A stretch of DNA of 32,588 nucleotides from Opitutia bacterium (GCA_947467625.1 CANIJN010000033.1:1-32588), one strand, 5' to 3'; numbered from the stretch's first letter, positions 10,505-19,787 are shown. Notes: generated by a model not told the origin, from the letters alone. Made by a program: numbers and translations.

Positions 10505-12736
10505 TTATTGGCGAGCGAGGCTGAGGAGGAACTCGGCGTTGGACTTCGTCTTCTTCAGCCGAGTGATCAACATCTCCATCGACTCGATCGGACCAAGGCC
10601 CTGCATGGCACGCCGCAGTCCGTAAATACGCTGCAGTTCCTCGGGGTGGTAGATGAGCTCTTCTTTGCGGGTCCCTGACCGGTCGATGTTGATCGCCGGG
10701 AAAATCCGACGCTCCACGAGGCCGCGGTCTAAGTGGAGTTCACTATTACCCGTGCCCTTAAACTCCTCAAAGATGATTTCATCCATGCGTGAGCCCGTGT
10801 CGATCAGCGCGCTGGCGATGATGGTGAGACTCCCGCCACCTTCGATGTTACGCGCTGAACCAAAGAAGCGTTTCGGTTTCTGCAGGGCGTTGGATTCGAG
10901 TCCGCCGGACATCGTTTTCCCGCCATTGCCGCTGAGCGCGTTGTAGGCCCGGGCGAGGCGGGTGATGGAGTCGAGGAGAATCACGACATGCTCACCTTGT
11001 TCGACGCGGCGCCGGCAAATCTCGATGACCATCTCCGCGCAATGGATGTGACTCTCGGGCGTTTCGTCGAAGGTTGAAGAGACGACCTCGCCCTTCGTGT
11101 GGCGCTTGAAATCCGTGACCTCCTCCGGGCGTTCGTCGATCAGCAACAAGATGAGTTTGACCTCCGGGCTATTGGCCGAAATCGAGTTTGCGATATTTTG
11201 AAGCAAAACAGTTTTGCCGGTGCGGGGCGGCGCAACGATCAGGCCGCGCTGACCGAAACCAATCGGCGTGAGGATATCCACCGCGCGCATCGAGACGTCC
11301 TTCGGATGGATCTCCTCCGACTCCAGCAAAATCCGCTTGAGCGGATAATAAGGGACGAGTTCCTCGAACGGCATCACGTTGGCGATCTGATCCGGCTCCA
11401 GACCCATGACCGAGATGATGCCCACCACCGACGGGCAACGCTCACCGGGTTGCGGAGCTTGCAACACGACTTCGAGCTTGTGGCCGCGTTTGAGACCGTA
11501 GCGCTTGACCAAGCTTTCCGGCAAATAAGGGTCGTCTGGGTAGAGCCGGTAATTGACATGCTCATGCACGACAAACGCGCCGCGATCCGTCACGTCGATA
11601 TAGCCACGGTCCCGGATAACCCGGTTGTTGGCGCCGGCATTGGTGAAAATCTGCGTCAGCAGTTGCCGACGATTCGGTGCCCCTTCGAACACGACGCCGA
11701 AGCGGCGCGCAAACGCCGTGAGCTCCCCGAGCGGCAAGGCGTAGAGTTCGTTGACCCAAAGCGTATCGCCAGTGCCGACGGCTAGCTGCTGCGCGAGCGC
11801 GTCGAGCGCCGCGAGGTCGTTAAAGCGCGCCGGATTGGGCAGATCGCCGAAGACCGGCGTCGTGCTCGGAGGCGGCGGCTGCGGCGGATGCGGTTGGTAG
11901 GGTTCGCGGGCTTGACCGCCACCACCGCCACCGCCACCGCCACCGGATTGCCAGCCACCACCACCACCACCGTTCCCGTGGCGACCACGTTTACGCTTAC
12001 CTTGCTTCCAAGCATCACGTCCGCCTCCCCCACGATCCTGCCACTCCCCACGCCCGCCGCCTCCTTGTTGCTGAGGATGGCCGCCCCCGTTGCCGGCACC
12101 ACTGCTCGGAGCAGACGTCGGTGGGTTCGAAGGCGCGGACTGGTCGCGAGCGGCCGTCTGCGCGGCAGGCACAAATGCCTCCCGCGTCACACCGTCGGAG
12201 CGGGCTTCACCGTCTGAACGCCGGTCACCGCCACCTTCACGAGCTTGCGGCTCAGAGGCCGGCGTGGGCGTTGATGTTGGCGCGGGCGTTGGCGTTGGCG
12301 TTGGCGTTGGCGTTGGCGTTGGCGTTGGCGTTGGCGTTGGCGTTGGCGTTGGCGTTGGCGCGGGCGCGGGCGTTGGCGTTGGCGTTGGCGCGGGCGCAGC
12401 ACGCGGAGCTACCGGTGGAGGTGCCTGCACGGGAGCAGGCGCCGGAGCCGGAGCCTCGAAGCGGAACTCCGGAGTCGAAGCTTGGGCTGACGAAACATTC
12501 TTTTCTTGGCGTTCCGCCCGCTCGGGGCGGCCCGGTTTCTCCACGCGCGCAGACTTTTCGACACGGGGAGTCCGCTCAGCGCGTTCGACCTTCGGTGCTT
12601 TCTCGGCACTCGCCGGTTTCGGGCTCTTTTCGGCTTTCGGCTTGCGCGCGCGCGGAGCGCTCGGGCGGCGCGTTTTTTTGTTTTCGCCGCCGGCGGCGAC
12701 AGACGGACTATCGTCAGATTTAGGAGTGAGGGCCAT
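10505..12736 (-). CDS. rho: Transcription termination factor Rho with long disordered N-terminal extension
   Basis: 743 residues from ATG 12736; a TTG at 12790 in frame is a possible earlier start. The last 440 residues are a canonical Rho: helix-bundle Rho-N ([13 protein letters not shown]), cold-shock RNA-binding domain ([17 protein letters not shown]), and RecA-like helicase with Walker [13 protein letters not shown] (about residue 505), Walker [17 protein letters not shown] and R-loop [15 protein letters not shown]. The preceding 300 residues are low complexity: basic Lys/Ala/Pro, then a Pro-Thr tract, then Gly-rich RGG-like sequence with a KRKRGRH cluster. E. coli Rho has 419 residues and no such part. 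Long disordered Rho inserts are known in Bacteroidota and some other phyla, and one was reported to drive condensate formation. The gene lies between coaE and pilus ATPase genes, and its product could set operon polarity. Confidence 0.97.
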   Translation of the reverse strand: MALTPKSDDSPSVAAGGENKKTRRPSAPRARKPKAEKSPKPASAEKAPKVERAERTPRVEKSARVEKPGRPERAERQEKNVSSAQASTPEFRFEAPAPAPAPVQAPPPVAPRAAPAPTPTPTPAPAPTPTPTPTPTPTPTPTPTPTPTPTPAPTSTPTPASEPQAREGGGDRRSDGEARSDGVTREAFVPAAQTAARDQSAPSNPPTSAPSSGAGNGGGHPQQQGGGGRGEWQDRGGGGRDAWKQGKRKRGRHGNGGGGGGWQSGGGGGGGGGGQAREPYQPHPPQPPPPSTTPVFGDLPNPARFNDLAALDALAQQLAVGTGDTLWVNELYALPLGELTAFARRFGVVFEGAPNRRQLLTQIFTNAGANNRVIRDRGYIDVTDRGAFVVHEHVNYRLYPDDPYLPESLVKRYGLKRGHKLEVVLQAPQPGERCPSVVGIISVMGLEPDQIANVMPFEELVPYYPLKRILLESEEIHPKDVSMRAVDILTPIGFGQRGLIVAPPRTGKTVLLQNIANSISANSPEVKLILLLIDERPEEVTDFKRHTKGEVVSSTFDETPESHIHCAEMVIEICRRRVEQGEHVVILLDSITRLARAYNALSGNGGKTMSGGLESNALQKPKRFFGSARNIEGGGSLTIIASALIDTGSRMDEIIFEEFKGTGNSELHLDRGLVERRIFPAINIDRSGTRKEELIYHPEELQRIYGLRRAMQGLGPIESMEMLITRLKKTKSNAEFLLSLARQ
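12262..12398 (-). repeat. Hexanucleotide tandem repeat inside rho
   Basis: The plus strand repeats GTTGGC, with occasional GCGGGC variants, about twenty times with an uninterrupted core at roughly 12285-12359. On the coding strand each unit encodes Pro-Thr, giving the Pro-Thr/Pro-Ala tract of Rho around residues 115-160. Unit gain or loss would keep the frame and only change tract length. Confidence 0.9.
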
Positions 12737-12799
12737 GGAGGATTCTGTGGAAATACGGGGGAGAGCCCGAGCGTCAGACGCACGGGGCAAGAGGAGGTT

Positions 12800-13384
12800 T
12801 CAAGACTGACGCGTTAGGACTTCGATCAAACGATCAACTTCGGCCTGCAGAAAATGGGGGGATCCCTCATTCCATAAGACGAAGTCAGACCGCTCGATCT
12901 TCTGCACCAACGGCAGCTGCTTGGAGATTCGCTGCCCGGCGAGCCCGCGCGAAAGACCGCGTTGCTCCAGTCGGGCGAGTTGTCGGTCGGGAGAACAGGC
13001 GACGCATACGGTGAAATCAAACCAATTCTCCAAACCTTTCTCGAATAACAGCGGGACCTCCACAACCCAATGCTGGGCGGGGCGGGCCGCAAACGCTTCG
13101 CGCCAAATCGCAAACACCAGAGGATGCGTCAGGTCTTCCAACCACCGCCTTTCTTCGTCATGAGAAAAAACGTATGCGCCCAATTTGGCCCGGTCGACCG
13201 TGCCATCTTCTGCCAGGACGCCTGGCCCATACCGACTGCGCAACGCAGCGAGGACACCGGCGCTGGGCAGCACGCGCTCTCGCACGAGCGCATCCGAGTC
13301 GATGAGGGAAAATCCCCGATGCTCAAACAAGCGTCCCACAGTCGACTTACCACAGCCGATACTTCCCGTAATTCCGACGATCAT
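12800..13384 (-). CDS. coaE: Dephospho-CoA kinase
   Basis: 194 residues from ATG 13384, which places the P-loop GSIGCGKST at residues 7-15, as in the family. The longer frame would add 30 unrelated residues. CoaE phosphorylates the 3'-hydroxyl of dephospho-CoA with ATP, the last step of CoA synthesis in the cytosol. Further family features are IDSDALVRERV (substrate lid/Asp), LTHPLVFAIWRE, VVEVPLLFEKG and the base-binding region CVACSPDRQLARLEQRG. It is the first visible gene of the minus-strand operon, 63 bases before rho (9 if rho uses its TTG). It is divergent from the HD gene. Confidence 0.95.
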   Translation of the reverse strand: MIVGITGSIGCGKSTVGRLFEHRGFSLIDSDALVRERVLPSAGVLAALRSRYGPGVLAEDGTVDRAKLGAYVFSHDEERRWLEDLTHPLVFAIWREAFAARPAQHWVVEVPLLFEKGLENWFDFTVCVACSPDRQLARLEQRGLSRGLAGQRISKQLPLVQKIERSDFVLWNEGSPHFLQAEVDRLIEVLTRQS

Positions 13385-13488
13385 ATAATGAGGGTAGAAT
13401 AGAGCTCCCACCTTTGAGCTTGCTGAGCAAGTCGGCAAATCCTTAATGCCCTTGTTCTCGCAGCTGCCCCCCATCCCCCCTTTTTTTC

Positions 13489-14397
13489 ATGGGACGACTT
13501 AAAAAAACTTCTCCCGCGCCGACGATTTTTCCTTACGTAGATACGAAGAGCGCACCGACCGTCGCCGTGTTCGTAGAAAAGAAGTTTTCGGAACTGTATC
13601 CTGATGCCAGCTTGGCGTGGCTAGAGACAATTTTCCAGGACATGGTTACGCTATTTTCCGGGCGGCACCCCGACTATGCCGCCGCCGACCTGCGCTATCA
13701 TGACTTCGAGCATACGCTCCAAGCGACCGTGTGCATGACGCTCCTGTTGGCCGGCCGACACGCCGCCGGAGTTCAGCCCCGCCTCACTGCCCGCCAATTC
13801 GAACTCGGTATCTCGGCGGTCCTCCTCCACGACACTGGCTACCTGAAACTTCGCTCCGACACCGGCGGCACCGGCGCGAAATACACGTACTGTCACGTGC
13901 TGCGCAGCTGTGCGTTTGTCGCATCCTATTTACCCACCCTAGGCGCCAACGACCATGAGGTCGATGCCGTGCTTGGCGCCATCAACTGCACCGGACAGAA
14001 GAAGGATATCAGCCGCCAAAAAATCTGCGAACCCTTCGAGCGGATCATCGGATGCGCCCTCGCCACCGCCGACTATCTCGGTCAGATGGCGGCCGCCGAC
14101 TATCCTGATGAAATGAGCATCCTGTTCCACGAATTCAAGGAATCGGACGACTTCATCCATCTGCCTCCCTCGCGTCGGGCGTTTAAGTCTGAGAGCGACG
14201 TCGCCCTGCGCACGCCCCTGTTCTGGCGGAAATTTGTGCAACCGAAACTTGAGAGTGATTGCCAAGCCGTCTATCGCTTTCTGGCGCTGCCCTATCCCCA
14301 CGGAGCCAATGCCTATCTTGACGCCGTCGAGAAAAACATCGCCGAAATTGAGCGGCGCAACGCGGTCACGTTGACACCTAAATTGAAGAAGAAGTGA
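13489..14397 (+). CDS. HD-domain (PDEase-like) hydrolase
   Basis: 302 residues, soluble, with a basic start (MGRLKKTSP) and a basic end (LTPKLKKK). The core shows YHDFEHTLQ (70-78) with His71 and His75, then [10 protein letters not shown] (111-120) with the His114-Asp115 pair. This spacing resembles the YHN-x-x-H plus HD arrangement of class I cyclic-nucleotide phosphodiesterases and related HD proteins rather than RelA/SpoT or HD-GYP. A conserved-looking [15 protein letters not shown] (about 190-205) could supply a later metal Asp. The substrate is unknown; a cyclic nucleotide is a guess from the motif pattern. The ATG follows directly on a C6-T7-C pyrimidine run with no Shine-Dalgarno. comM follows 37 bases later and may be co-transcribed. 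Confidence 0.8.
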   Translation: MGRLKKTSPAPTIFPYVDTKSAPTVAVFVEKKFSELYPDASLAWLETIFQDMVTLFSGRHPDYAAADLRYHDFEHTLQATVCMTLLLAGRHAAGVQPRLTARQFELGISAVLLHDTGYLKLRSDTGGTGAKYTYCHVLRSCAFVASYLPTLGANDHEVDAVLGAINCTGQKKDISRQKICEPFERIIGCALATADYLGQMAAADYPDEMSILFHEFKESDDFIHLPPSRRAFKSESDVALRTPLFWRKFVQPKLESDCQAVYRFLALPYPHGANAYLDAVEKNIAEIERRNAVTLTPKLKKK

Positions 14398-14434
14398 CTC
14401 GCGCCACGCCCAGTCCGCAGAAACGTCGCGCCTC

Positions 14435-15976
14435 ATGCTCGCGACGATAACCTCCGCCGCCCTCCAAGGTATCGACGCCGAACTCGTTCACGTCGAGGTC
14501 AACTCCGGTGAAGCCGGCGAGCCCAAATGGTTTCTCGTGGGACTCGCTGACACGGCAGTGAAAGAATCGACGGACCGGGTGTTTACCGCACTCAACAACA
14601 GCGGGTTCCAGCCGCCTCGCACCCGTACGACCATCAACCTTGCCCCCGGCAACCTGCGCAAAGAAGGCCCGTTCTACGACCTGCCCATCGCGCTCGGCAT
14701 CCTCGCCGCGACCGGTCAGCTCAAATCCGCCAATCTCGCAGACTGGCTCATCGCCGGCGAACTCAGCCTTTCCGGCGCAACGCGGCCGGTACGCGGAGCC
14801 CTCGCGATGGCCCGCCTCGCACGGTCGCTCGGCAAACGCGGCTTGCTCCTTCCAGCCCTGTCCGCCGAGGAAGCCGCACTGGTTGAGGGTGTGGAAGTTT
14901 ACGCCGTAGCTTCCTTGGACAGCGCCGCACGCTTTCTGAGCGGAGAGCGACCGCTGACGCCACTCGATCCCAAGGCCGCACGCCAACGCGCGAGTGCTCC
15001 CGCGGCGGACGGCGCGGCGGATTTTTCCGAGATCAAAGGTCAGCACGCTCTTCGTCGCGCCGTCGAGGTCGCCGTCGCAGGTTCACATAATATTCTGATG
15101 ATCGGACCACCCGGCTCTGGGAAGTCCATGGTCGCAAAACGGATCCCTACCGTGATGCCCGCCCCCACACTCGATGAACATCTCGAGATCCTCAGCATCC
15201 ACTCCGCTGCCGGTCGCACGATCAGCGGAGAGATGACGTGGGGGGCACGTCCCTTTCGCTCGCCACACCACACGGTTTCCGATGTCGCATTGCTCGGCGG
15301 TGGTACCATTCCGGGCCCCGGGGAAATTTCCCTCGCGCATCACGGCGTGCTCTTCCTCGACGAACTACCCGAATTCAAGCGGTCTGCACTCGAGGTCCTC
15401 CGCCAACCCCTCGAAGACGGCGATGTCACCATCTCGCGTAGTGCCGGCAAGGTAACACTGCCGTGCGCATTCATGCTCGTCGCCGCGATGAATCCCTGCA
15501 AATGCGGATACTTGGGTGACCCTCGTCACGAATGTCGCTGCTCGCCCGGTGAAATTCAGCGCTATCGCGCGCGTATCAGCGGACCATTACTCGACCGTAT
15601 CGACATTCACATCGAAGCCCCGGCCTTATCGATCGCCGAGTTGCGCAACGAAAAACTGGGCGAGCCCTCCGCCCCGCTGCGCGACCGCGTCCAAGCCGCA
15701 AGGGGACGGCAGCAGCAGCGATTTTCCGGCACGAAAGTCACCGCCAACGCCCGCATGACCAACGCGCACATCCGCAAACATTGCGCGATCGACTCCACGC
15801 TCGGTGATCTGCTGCAACAAGCCATGGAGCAACTCAGCCTCTCCGCGCGCGCCTACGATCGCATCCTGAAAGTTGCCCGCACGATCGCGGATCTCGCCGC
15901 CACCGAGAAGATCGAGGCTCCTCACCTCCTTGAAGCGATTCAATATCGGAGCCTCGATCGCACGGTGTTCTACTAA
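14435..15976 (+). CDS. comM: YifB/ComM family Mg-chelatase-like AAA+ helicase
   Basis: 513 residues, the usual length. The N-terminal ChlI-like domain (1-165; [35 protein letters not shown]) precedes an AAA+ module with Walker A GPPGSGKS (224-231), the Walker B-type LFLDELPEF, and the family zinc-like motif [20 protein letters not shown]. The C-terminal Mg_chelatase_C domain ([16 protein letters not shown]) is complete. ComM is a hexameric branch-migration helicase that helps integrate incoming DNA during natural transformation. The nearby type IV pilus motor genes would suit a transformable cell, though neither alone proves competence. It is convergent with the alcohol dehydrogenase gene, 67 bases away. 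Confidence 0.95.
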   Translation: MLATITSAALQGIDAELVHVEVNSGEAGEPKWFLVGLADTAVKESTDRVFTALNNSGFQPPRTRTTINLAPGNLRKEGPFYDLPIALGILAATGQLKSANLADWLIAGELSLSGATRPVRGALAMARLARSLGKRGLLLPALSAEEAALVEGVEVYAVASLDSAARFLSGERPLTPLDPKAARQRASAPAADGAADFSEIKGQHALRRAVEVAVAGSHNILMIGPPGSGKSMVAKRIPTVMPAPTLDEHLEILSIHSAAGRTISGEMTWGARPFRSPHHTVSDVALLGGGTIPGPGEISLAHHGVLFLDELPEFKRSALEVLRQPLEDGDVTISRSAGKVTLPCAFMLVAAMNPCKCGYLGDPRHECRCSPGEIQRYRARISGPLLDRIDIHIEAPALSIAELRNEKLGEPSAPLRDRVQAARGRQQQRFSGTKVTANARMTNAHIRKHCAIDSTLGDLLQQAMEQLSLSARAYDRILKVARTIADLAATEKIEAPHLLEAIQYRSLDRTVFY

Positions 15977-16043
15977 CCTTCCCGGCACGACCAGTTCATC
16001 AGCATGGCAGAGCCACTGAAAAACTGCGCGCAGTCGGCCCCGA

Positions 16044-17072
16044 CTACGTCACTGCCACGATTGCCTTGATCACGCCGGTCTCGGGTTTCAGCCAGGTGGG
16101 AAACTCGGCGATCAGATCGTCAAACCGTGCGCGATGGGTAATCCACGGCCCCGTGTCGATGGCGCCCTCCTCGATCAGACTAATGATGCGGGCGAAGTCA
16201 CGCGTGAGGGCGTTGCGGGAGCCCATGATCGTGAGTTCGCGGCGGTGGAGCGCCGGTGCGTGAGGAAACTGGATTTCCTGCTGGGTGATGCCGACGAAAA
16301 TGAGGCGGGCGCCGAAAGCGCAATAGTTCAGCGCGTGGCTCATTGATTTGTTGCTGCCGGTGGCGTCGATCACGACATCGGCGAGTTGGCCGTTCGTAAT
16401 TGTGCTGAGCGCGGTGAGTTCGGAGCCGTCACCGCGCGCGACGATGGTGTGAGCGACACCCATGCGGTCGCGGCAGAACGTGAGACGCGCTGCGTTCACA
16501 TCCATCACAATGGCGGTAGCGCCGGCTACCTTGACAAACTCGAGCGCGCTGAGGCCGATGGGGCCAGCGCCGATGATCAGCACATTTTCCCCGGCCTTCA
16601 CGCCAGCGCGGTCAACGGCGTGACAACCGATGCCCAGCGTCTCGACCAGAGCGAGCTGCTCGTAGCTGAGTTTCGTTGAGACGTGGAGCTTGCGCGCAGG
16701 AAGGTTAACACGTTCGCACATACCGCCGTCGCACATCACGCCGAGCGTCTGATGCTGTTCGCAGCAGTTGGTGAGGCCGCGTCGGCAAGAGTAGCACCGC
16801 TGGCAGTTGATATAAGGCTCCACCGAGCAGCGGTCACCGGGCCGGACATTCGTCACACCCTCACCGACCGCGAGCACTTCGACGCCGAGCTCGTGCCCGG
16901 GAATACGGGGGTAGGAGTAGAACGGCATTTTGCCGAGATACCCGCCGTAATCGGAACCGCAAATCCCGATGCGATGCACACGCACGAGCGCCTCACCGGG
17001 CGCGAGTGCGGCGGGCTCGGGCAAATCGAGTGGACGGAGGGTGAGCGGTTTTTCGAGGAGAATGGCTTTCAT
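16044..17072 (-). CDS. Zinc-dependent alcohol dehydrogenase, sugar-acid/polyol type
   Basis: A 342-residue medium-chain dehydrogenase. Catalytic zinc ligands are Cys38 (GICGSDYGG) and His60-Glu61 (PGHELGVEV). The structural zinc lobe is Cys90, Cys93, Cys96 and Cys103/104. The Rossmann motif is IGAGPIGLSALEF, with an Asp at the end of the second strand (VMDVN), which favours NAD over NADP. The closest families I know are L-galactonate/L-threonine/sorbitol-type dehydrogenases; the exact substrate cannot be read. As the last gene of an operon with FucU, an L-galactose/L-fucose dehydrogenase and a TIM-barrel isomerase, it probably oxidises a sugar or sugar-acid intermediate of the same pathway. 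The spacing to the aldo/keto reductase gene is 85 bases. Confidence 0.9.
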   Translation of the reverse strand: MKAILLEKPLTLRPLDLPEPAALAPGEALVRVHRIGICGSDYGGYLGKMPFYSYPRIPGHELGVEVLAVGEGVTNVRPGDRCSVEPYINCQRCYSCRRGLTNCCEQHQTLGVMCDGGMCERVNLPARKLHVSTKLSYEQLALVETLGIGCHAVDRAGVKAGENVLIIGAGPIGLSALEFVKVAGATAIVMDVNAARLTFCRDRMGVAHTIVARGDGSELTALSTITNGQLADVVIDATGSNKSMSHALNYCAFGARLIFVGITQQEIQFPHAPALHRRELTIMGSRNALTRDFARIISLIEEGAIDTGPWITHRARFDDLIAEFPTWLKPETGVIKAIVAVT

Positions 17073-17157
17073 CGGGATATCTGGAGAGCGACGGGGAGAG
17101 ACGGGGGTGCGGCGCGATGAGGATACGTCGACGTGCAGACGACGAGCGTTTTCAAAA

Positions 17158-18090
17158 TCAGTTATTTTCCGGCAAGCCCTCTTTGTGCCCGAGGTTTTTC
17201 ACCGGAGCAAAAATGGCCTGCACCTCGGCGAGGAGCTCGTGGTCGATCGGCTCGGAGGCCCACTTGGCCCAGTTGCGAATGTTGTGCGGATTCGCGCTGC
17301 CGGCGACGGTCGTGGCGATGTCGGGATTCGCGAGGGAGAATTGGAGCGCGAGTTTTGCAATGTCCGAACCGCGGCTCGCACAATGCGCGGCGGCAGCGCG
17401 GGCGGCGGACTTCACGGTCTCAGGTTCCTTGAGCCACACCGGCAAGGGCGCGTTCGTGAGCAGGCGCGCACTGAACGGTCCGGCAGACATCACCCCGACA
17501 TTTTTCGAAATCAAATAGGGCACGGCCTCGTCGGCGAAGCGCGTGTTTTGCAGCGTGTATTGGTTGTAGCTGAGCACGCAGTCGACGCTCGTCTGCTCGA
17601 GGATGAACTTAAAAATCTTCATCGGGTAACCGCTAAACCCGATGTAACGGGCTTTTCCGGCCTTTTGGATTTTGCGCAGCGCGGGGATCGTCTCGTCGAC
17701 GATTTGCTGCATCGGCACGAACTCGATGTCGTGACACAGGATGATGTCGAGATGGTCGGTGCCGAGGCGATGCAGGGAAACGTCCACGCTCTCGGCGACG
17801 CGTTTGGCGGAGAAGTCGAAATGAGGGAGGTCGTAACGCCCCAACTTGGTGCAGAGTGTGTAGCTGTCACGCGGCACACCTTTGAGCGCGATGCCGAGGA
17901 GAACCTCGCTCATGCCGCGGCCGTAAAACGGCGACGTGTCGATGAGCGAAAGCCCATTTTCGAGCGCGACGCGCACGCTGCCGAGCGCCTCGTCGAGGGT
18001 GACGCTGCGAAACTCCGCTCCGAGTGAGCTGGCACCAAAACTGAGGACAGGGACGTGGAGATCAGTCCGACCGAGACGGCGTGTTTGCAT
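17158..18090 (-). CDS. Aldo/keto reductase, plant-type L-galactose / L-fucose dehydrogenase
   Basis: 310 residues from ATG 18090. The AKR catalytic tetrad is Asp51 (IDTSPFYG), Tyr56, Lys82 (LCTKLGRYD) and His120 (IILCHDIEF). Long stretches recall plant L-galactose dehydrogenase: FGASSLG, FDFSAKRVAESVDVSL, LCHDIEF, IVDETIPALRKIQKAGKARYIG, a block reading roughly AHCASRG-x-IAKLALQFSLAN, and PVKNL at the end. That group oxidises L-galactose or L-fucose at C1 with NAD(P), giving the lactone. The adjacent FucU-type mutarotase supports L-fucose as substrate, since FucU supplies the right anomer. It starts 19 bases after fucU. Some bacterial members act on other 6-deoxy sugars, so the substrate call is an inference. 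Confidence 0.88.
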   Translation of the reverse strand: MQTRRLGRTDLHVPVLSFGASSLGAEFRSVTLDEALGSVRVALENGLSLIDTSPFYGRGMSEVLLGIALKGVPRDSYTLCTKLGRYDLPHFDFSAKRVAESVDVSLHRLGTDHLDIILCHDIEFVPMQQIVDETIPALRKIQKAGKARYIGFSGYPMKIFKFILEQTSVDCVLSYNQYTLQNTRFADEAVPYLISKNVGVMSAGPFSARLLTNAPLPVWLKEPETVKSAARAAAAHCASRGSDIAKLALQFSLANPDIATTVAGSANPHNIRNWAKWASEPIDHELLAEVQAIFAPVKNLGHKEGLPENN

Positions 18091-18109
18091 AGGGGGAAAG
18101 GAATTATTT

Positions 18110-18574
18110 TTAGTCAGTCCGGCAGCCGACGGTGAGGAGCACGTTGGCCCACAGCGCCCGGTCCGCAGTCTGGACGGTGAGAACATGATCGGGACTTTCG
18201 ACCTGCTTATAAAAATCCCATTTCAGAATCGGTTCGAGCGCCAGCGGTGCGCCGCCATCGGCCCGGGCACCGGTCTCGTCCAAAATACTCCGATACTCGG
18301 CCCAAGCCGGCGGCTCGCCGAATTTCGCGTAGGGATCGTCGGGCGGTATGCCCATCGTGTTGACGCGGTCGACCGGTACCGCACTGAGCAGTGCGCGCAG
18401 GACCTGTGCGACCGTGACGACGCCGGGCGATAAGTTCAGCGAGATGAGCTCAGCCTGCGGGCCGCGCTTGGTGGAGGCGGGATAGTTGCCGTCAGCGATA
18501 AGGATTTTCGCATGATGGCCGGCCCGCGCAATGACGCGCAGAATATCAGGGTGCGTGAGCGTGGTCTTGAGCAT
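18110..18574 (-). CDS. fucU: RbsD/FucU family mutarotase (likely L-fucose mutarotase)
   Basis: 154 residues from ATG 18574; the longer frame would overlap the upstream gene. RbsD/FucU proteins interconvert sugar anomers. The signature is in place: LTHPDILRVIARAGHHAKILIADGN at the N-terminus, with His20, Asp28 and the GNYP turn, and a C-terminal region with ALWANVLLTVGC. The Asn-Tyr-Pro turn and the ALWANVLLTVG end fit FucU better than RbsD. It sits 7 bases after the TIM-barrel gene and 19 bases before the sugar dehydrogenase gene, so the anomer it makes is probably the dehydrogenase substrate. The protein is slightly longer than E. coli FucU (140), with a Pro-rich insert after PVDRVNTMG. Confidence 0.88.
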   Translation of the reverse strand: MLKTTLTHPDILRVIARAGHHAKILIADGNYPASTKRGPQAELISLNLSPGVVTVAQVLRALLSAVPVDRVNTMGIPPDDPYAKFGEPPAWAEYRSILDETGARADGGAPLALEPILKWDFYKQVESPDHVLTVQTADRALWANVLLTVGCRTD

Positions 18575-18581
18575 GGGAGGA

Positions 18582-19406
18582 TCAGCGGGACGCGAGGGCC
18601 TGCTTGAAGGACTGGATCGTCCGAGCCGCTGCGGAGCGGGCGTCGGGCAGCGGGAATATCTCCGCTGAAAGATAGCCTTGGTAGCCGATGGCGCGCAGCG
18701 CTGCGATGATCGGCGCGACGTTCGTCTGGCCAAACCCGATCGCGCGGCGATTGGAGTCGGCGAAGTGAACGTGCCCCACGAGGTCGCCGGCCTCGCGTAA
18801 GGACGCCGCAGAGTCGGCCTCCTCGATATTCATATGGAACAGATCAGCCAGCACGCGGACGTTGGGAACCCTCTGAGTCCGCAACCACGCGGCAGTGTCG
18901 CCGATGCGGTTGAAAAGATTGGTCTCGTAACGATTGAGCGGCTCGTAGAGCAGCGGGACGCCGTGCTGCGACGCCTGCGCGCCGAGATCCGCGAGTGCCT
19001 CGGCGAGCCACGCGAGTGCCTGCTCGCGGGTGACACCGGTGGCGGCGTCCCAACGGCCTTGCATCGAACCGATAATGGCGGGGGCACCGAGCACTCCGGC
19101 GACGTCTATGATGGCCCGGATAAAGTCCCGGGCGCGCTGCCGTACGGCGGCATCTGGGTGGGTGAGCGTGAGTTTTTCAACGACCCAGCCACCGCCGGTG
19201 CCCACAGCCGCAACGGCGAGATGATGTTTCATCACGACGGTGCGCACGGCGGCGATATCGAGCGCGGCGGCGTTCGGCGGGAAAATCTCCACTGCATCAA
19301 ATCCGAGAGCAGCAGCCTGCGCGCACGCGTCGTCCAGGCCGTCCCAATAGACAAACGGACCTCCCTTAGCCTGAGGCACGAGCGAAAGTGTAACGGCGGA
19401 GCGCAT
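18582..19406 (-). CDS. Sugar-phosphate isomerase/epimerase-like TIM-barrel protein
   Basis: 274 residues from ATG 19406. This is the xylose-isomerase-like TIM barrel (AP endonuclease 2 superfamily). A likely metal site is Glu155 (LLYEPLNRYE), Asp188 (VLADLFHMNIEE), His214 (GHVHFADSNR) and Glu249 (YLSAEIFP), the same pattern as in D-tagatose/D-psicose 3-epimerases and hydroxypyruvate isomerases. The family cannot be narrowed further from sequence alone. It heads the minus-strand operon with fucU, the aldo/keto reductase and the alcohol dehydrogenase, so a ketose or keto-sugar-acid step is likely. A pure L-fucose dehydrogenase route needs no ketose isomerase, which leaves its role here open. 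Confidence 0.85.
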   Translation of the reverse strand: MRSAVTLSLVPQAKGGPFVYWDGLDDACAQAAALGFDAVEIFPPNAAALDIAAVRTVVMKHHLAVAAVGTGGGWVVEKLTLTHPDAAVRQRARDFIRAIIDVAGVLGAPAIIGSMQGRWDAATGVTREQALAWLAEALADLGAQASQHGVPLLYEPLNRYETNLFNRIGDTAAWLRTQRVPNVRVLADLFHMNIEEADSAASLREAGDLVGHVHFADSNRRAIGFGQTNVAPIIAALRAIGYQGYLSAEIFPLPDARSAAARTIQSFKQALASR

Positions 19407-19787
19407 AGGGGTTGAGTGCTCGAAGGCGTTGCGACCGTCACCAAGAAAAAAAATCATTATGACAAAAAATCAGTTATGCCGATGACAGCCACTCATCCTC
19501 GGCCCGCAGATGGCCAGGCCGACAAAAACGCCGCTGGCAGGAACGCACTCTTTGCACTCATTGCGACGAGCCATCAGACAGGGATGAGGATTTCCCTCGC
19601 GGGCTCGTTTGCGGTTTTTCGCGAGGCCTTGCACGTCTTCACCGTTTAGGTCGGCTGCGCGCGCTGCGGGGCGGCGGTGGTGAACGATGCTCGACCCGTT
19701 TTCTTACCGACCCGTTTTCCTACCGACCCGTTTTCCTACCGACCCGTTTTCTTAAAGCCCCGTGGCGCCGGGCAACCGTTCCCGTGC
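19407..19787. other. Intergenic region upstream of the sugar operon
   Basis: 381 bases between the TonB-receptor stop and the sugar-operon start, both on the minus strand. It holds a four-copy 16-bp tandem repeat (19692-19755), an A/T-rich stretch at 19440-19475 that could carry the operon promoter (a minus-strand CATAAT, without a good -35), and a 7-bp inverted repeat (19595-19601 with 19620-19626). The open frames here have no family resemblance and are judged spurious. Confidence 0.5.
19692..19755. repeat. 16-bp tandem repeat, four copies
   Basis: Unit CGACCCGTTTTCYTAC occurs four times head to tail. Copies 2 and 3 are identical; copy 1 differs at one base, and copy 4 at that base plus its last. 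The array lies 33 bases past the TonB-receptor stop and about 290 bases upstream of the first sugar-operon gene. It could be an array of regulator sites or a plain minisatellite. Confidence 0.9.

Noticed and set aside
11880-11960. Triplet-rich ccaccg array, possibly CRISPR-like or a minisatellite
   Set aside because: It is the coding sequence of the Gly-rich tract of Rho, with irregular units and no spacers.
12090-12809. Open frames on the plus strand through the hexamer repeat
   Set aside because: A 6-bp repeat without stop codons keeps several frames open; only the minus-strand frame continues into the Rho core.
16028-16050. Short hairpin between comM and the alcohol dehydrogenase
   Set aside because: The gtcgg-cc-ccgac stem is only about 5-6 bp and has no T-run on either strand, so it was not called a terminator.
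19416-19649. 77-residue open frame between the sugar operon and TonB receptor
   Set aside because: No start signal, no resemblance to a family and unusual composition; it lies in the probable promoter region of the sugar operon.
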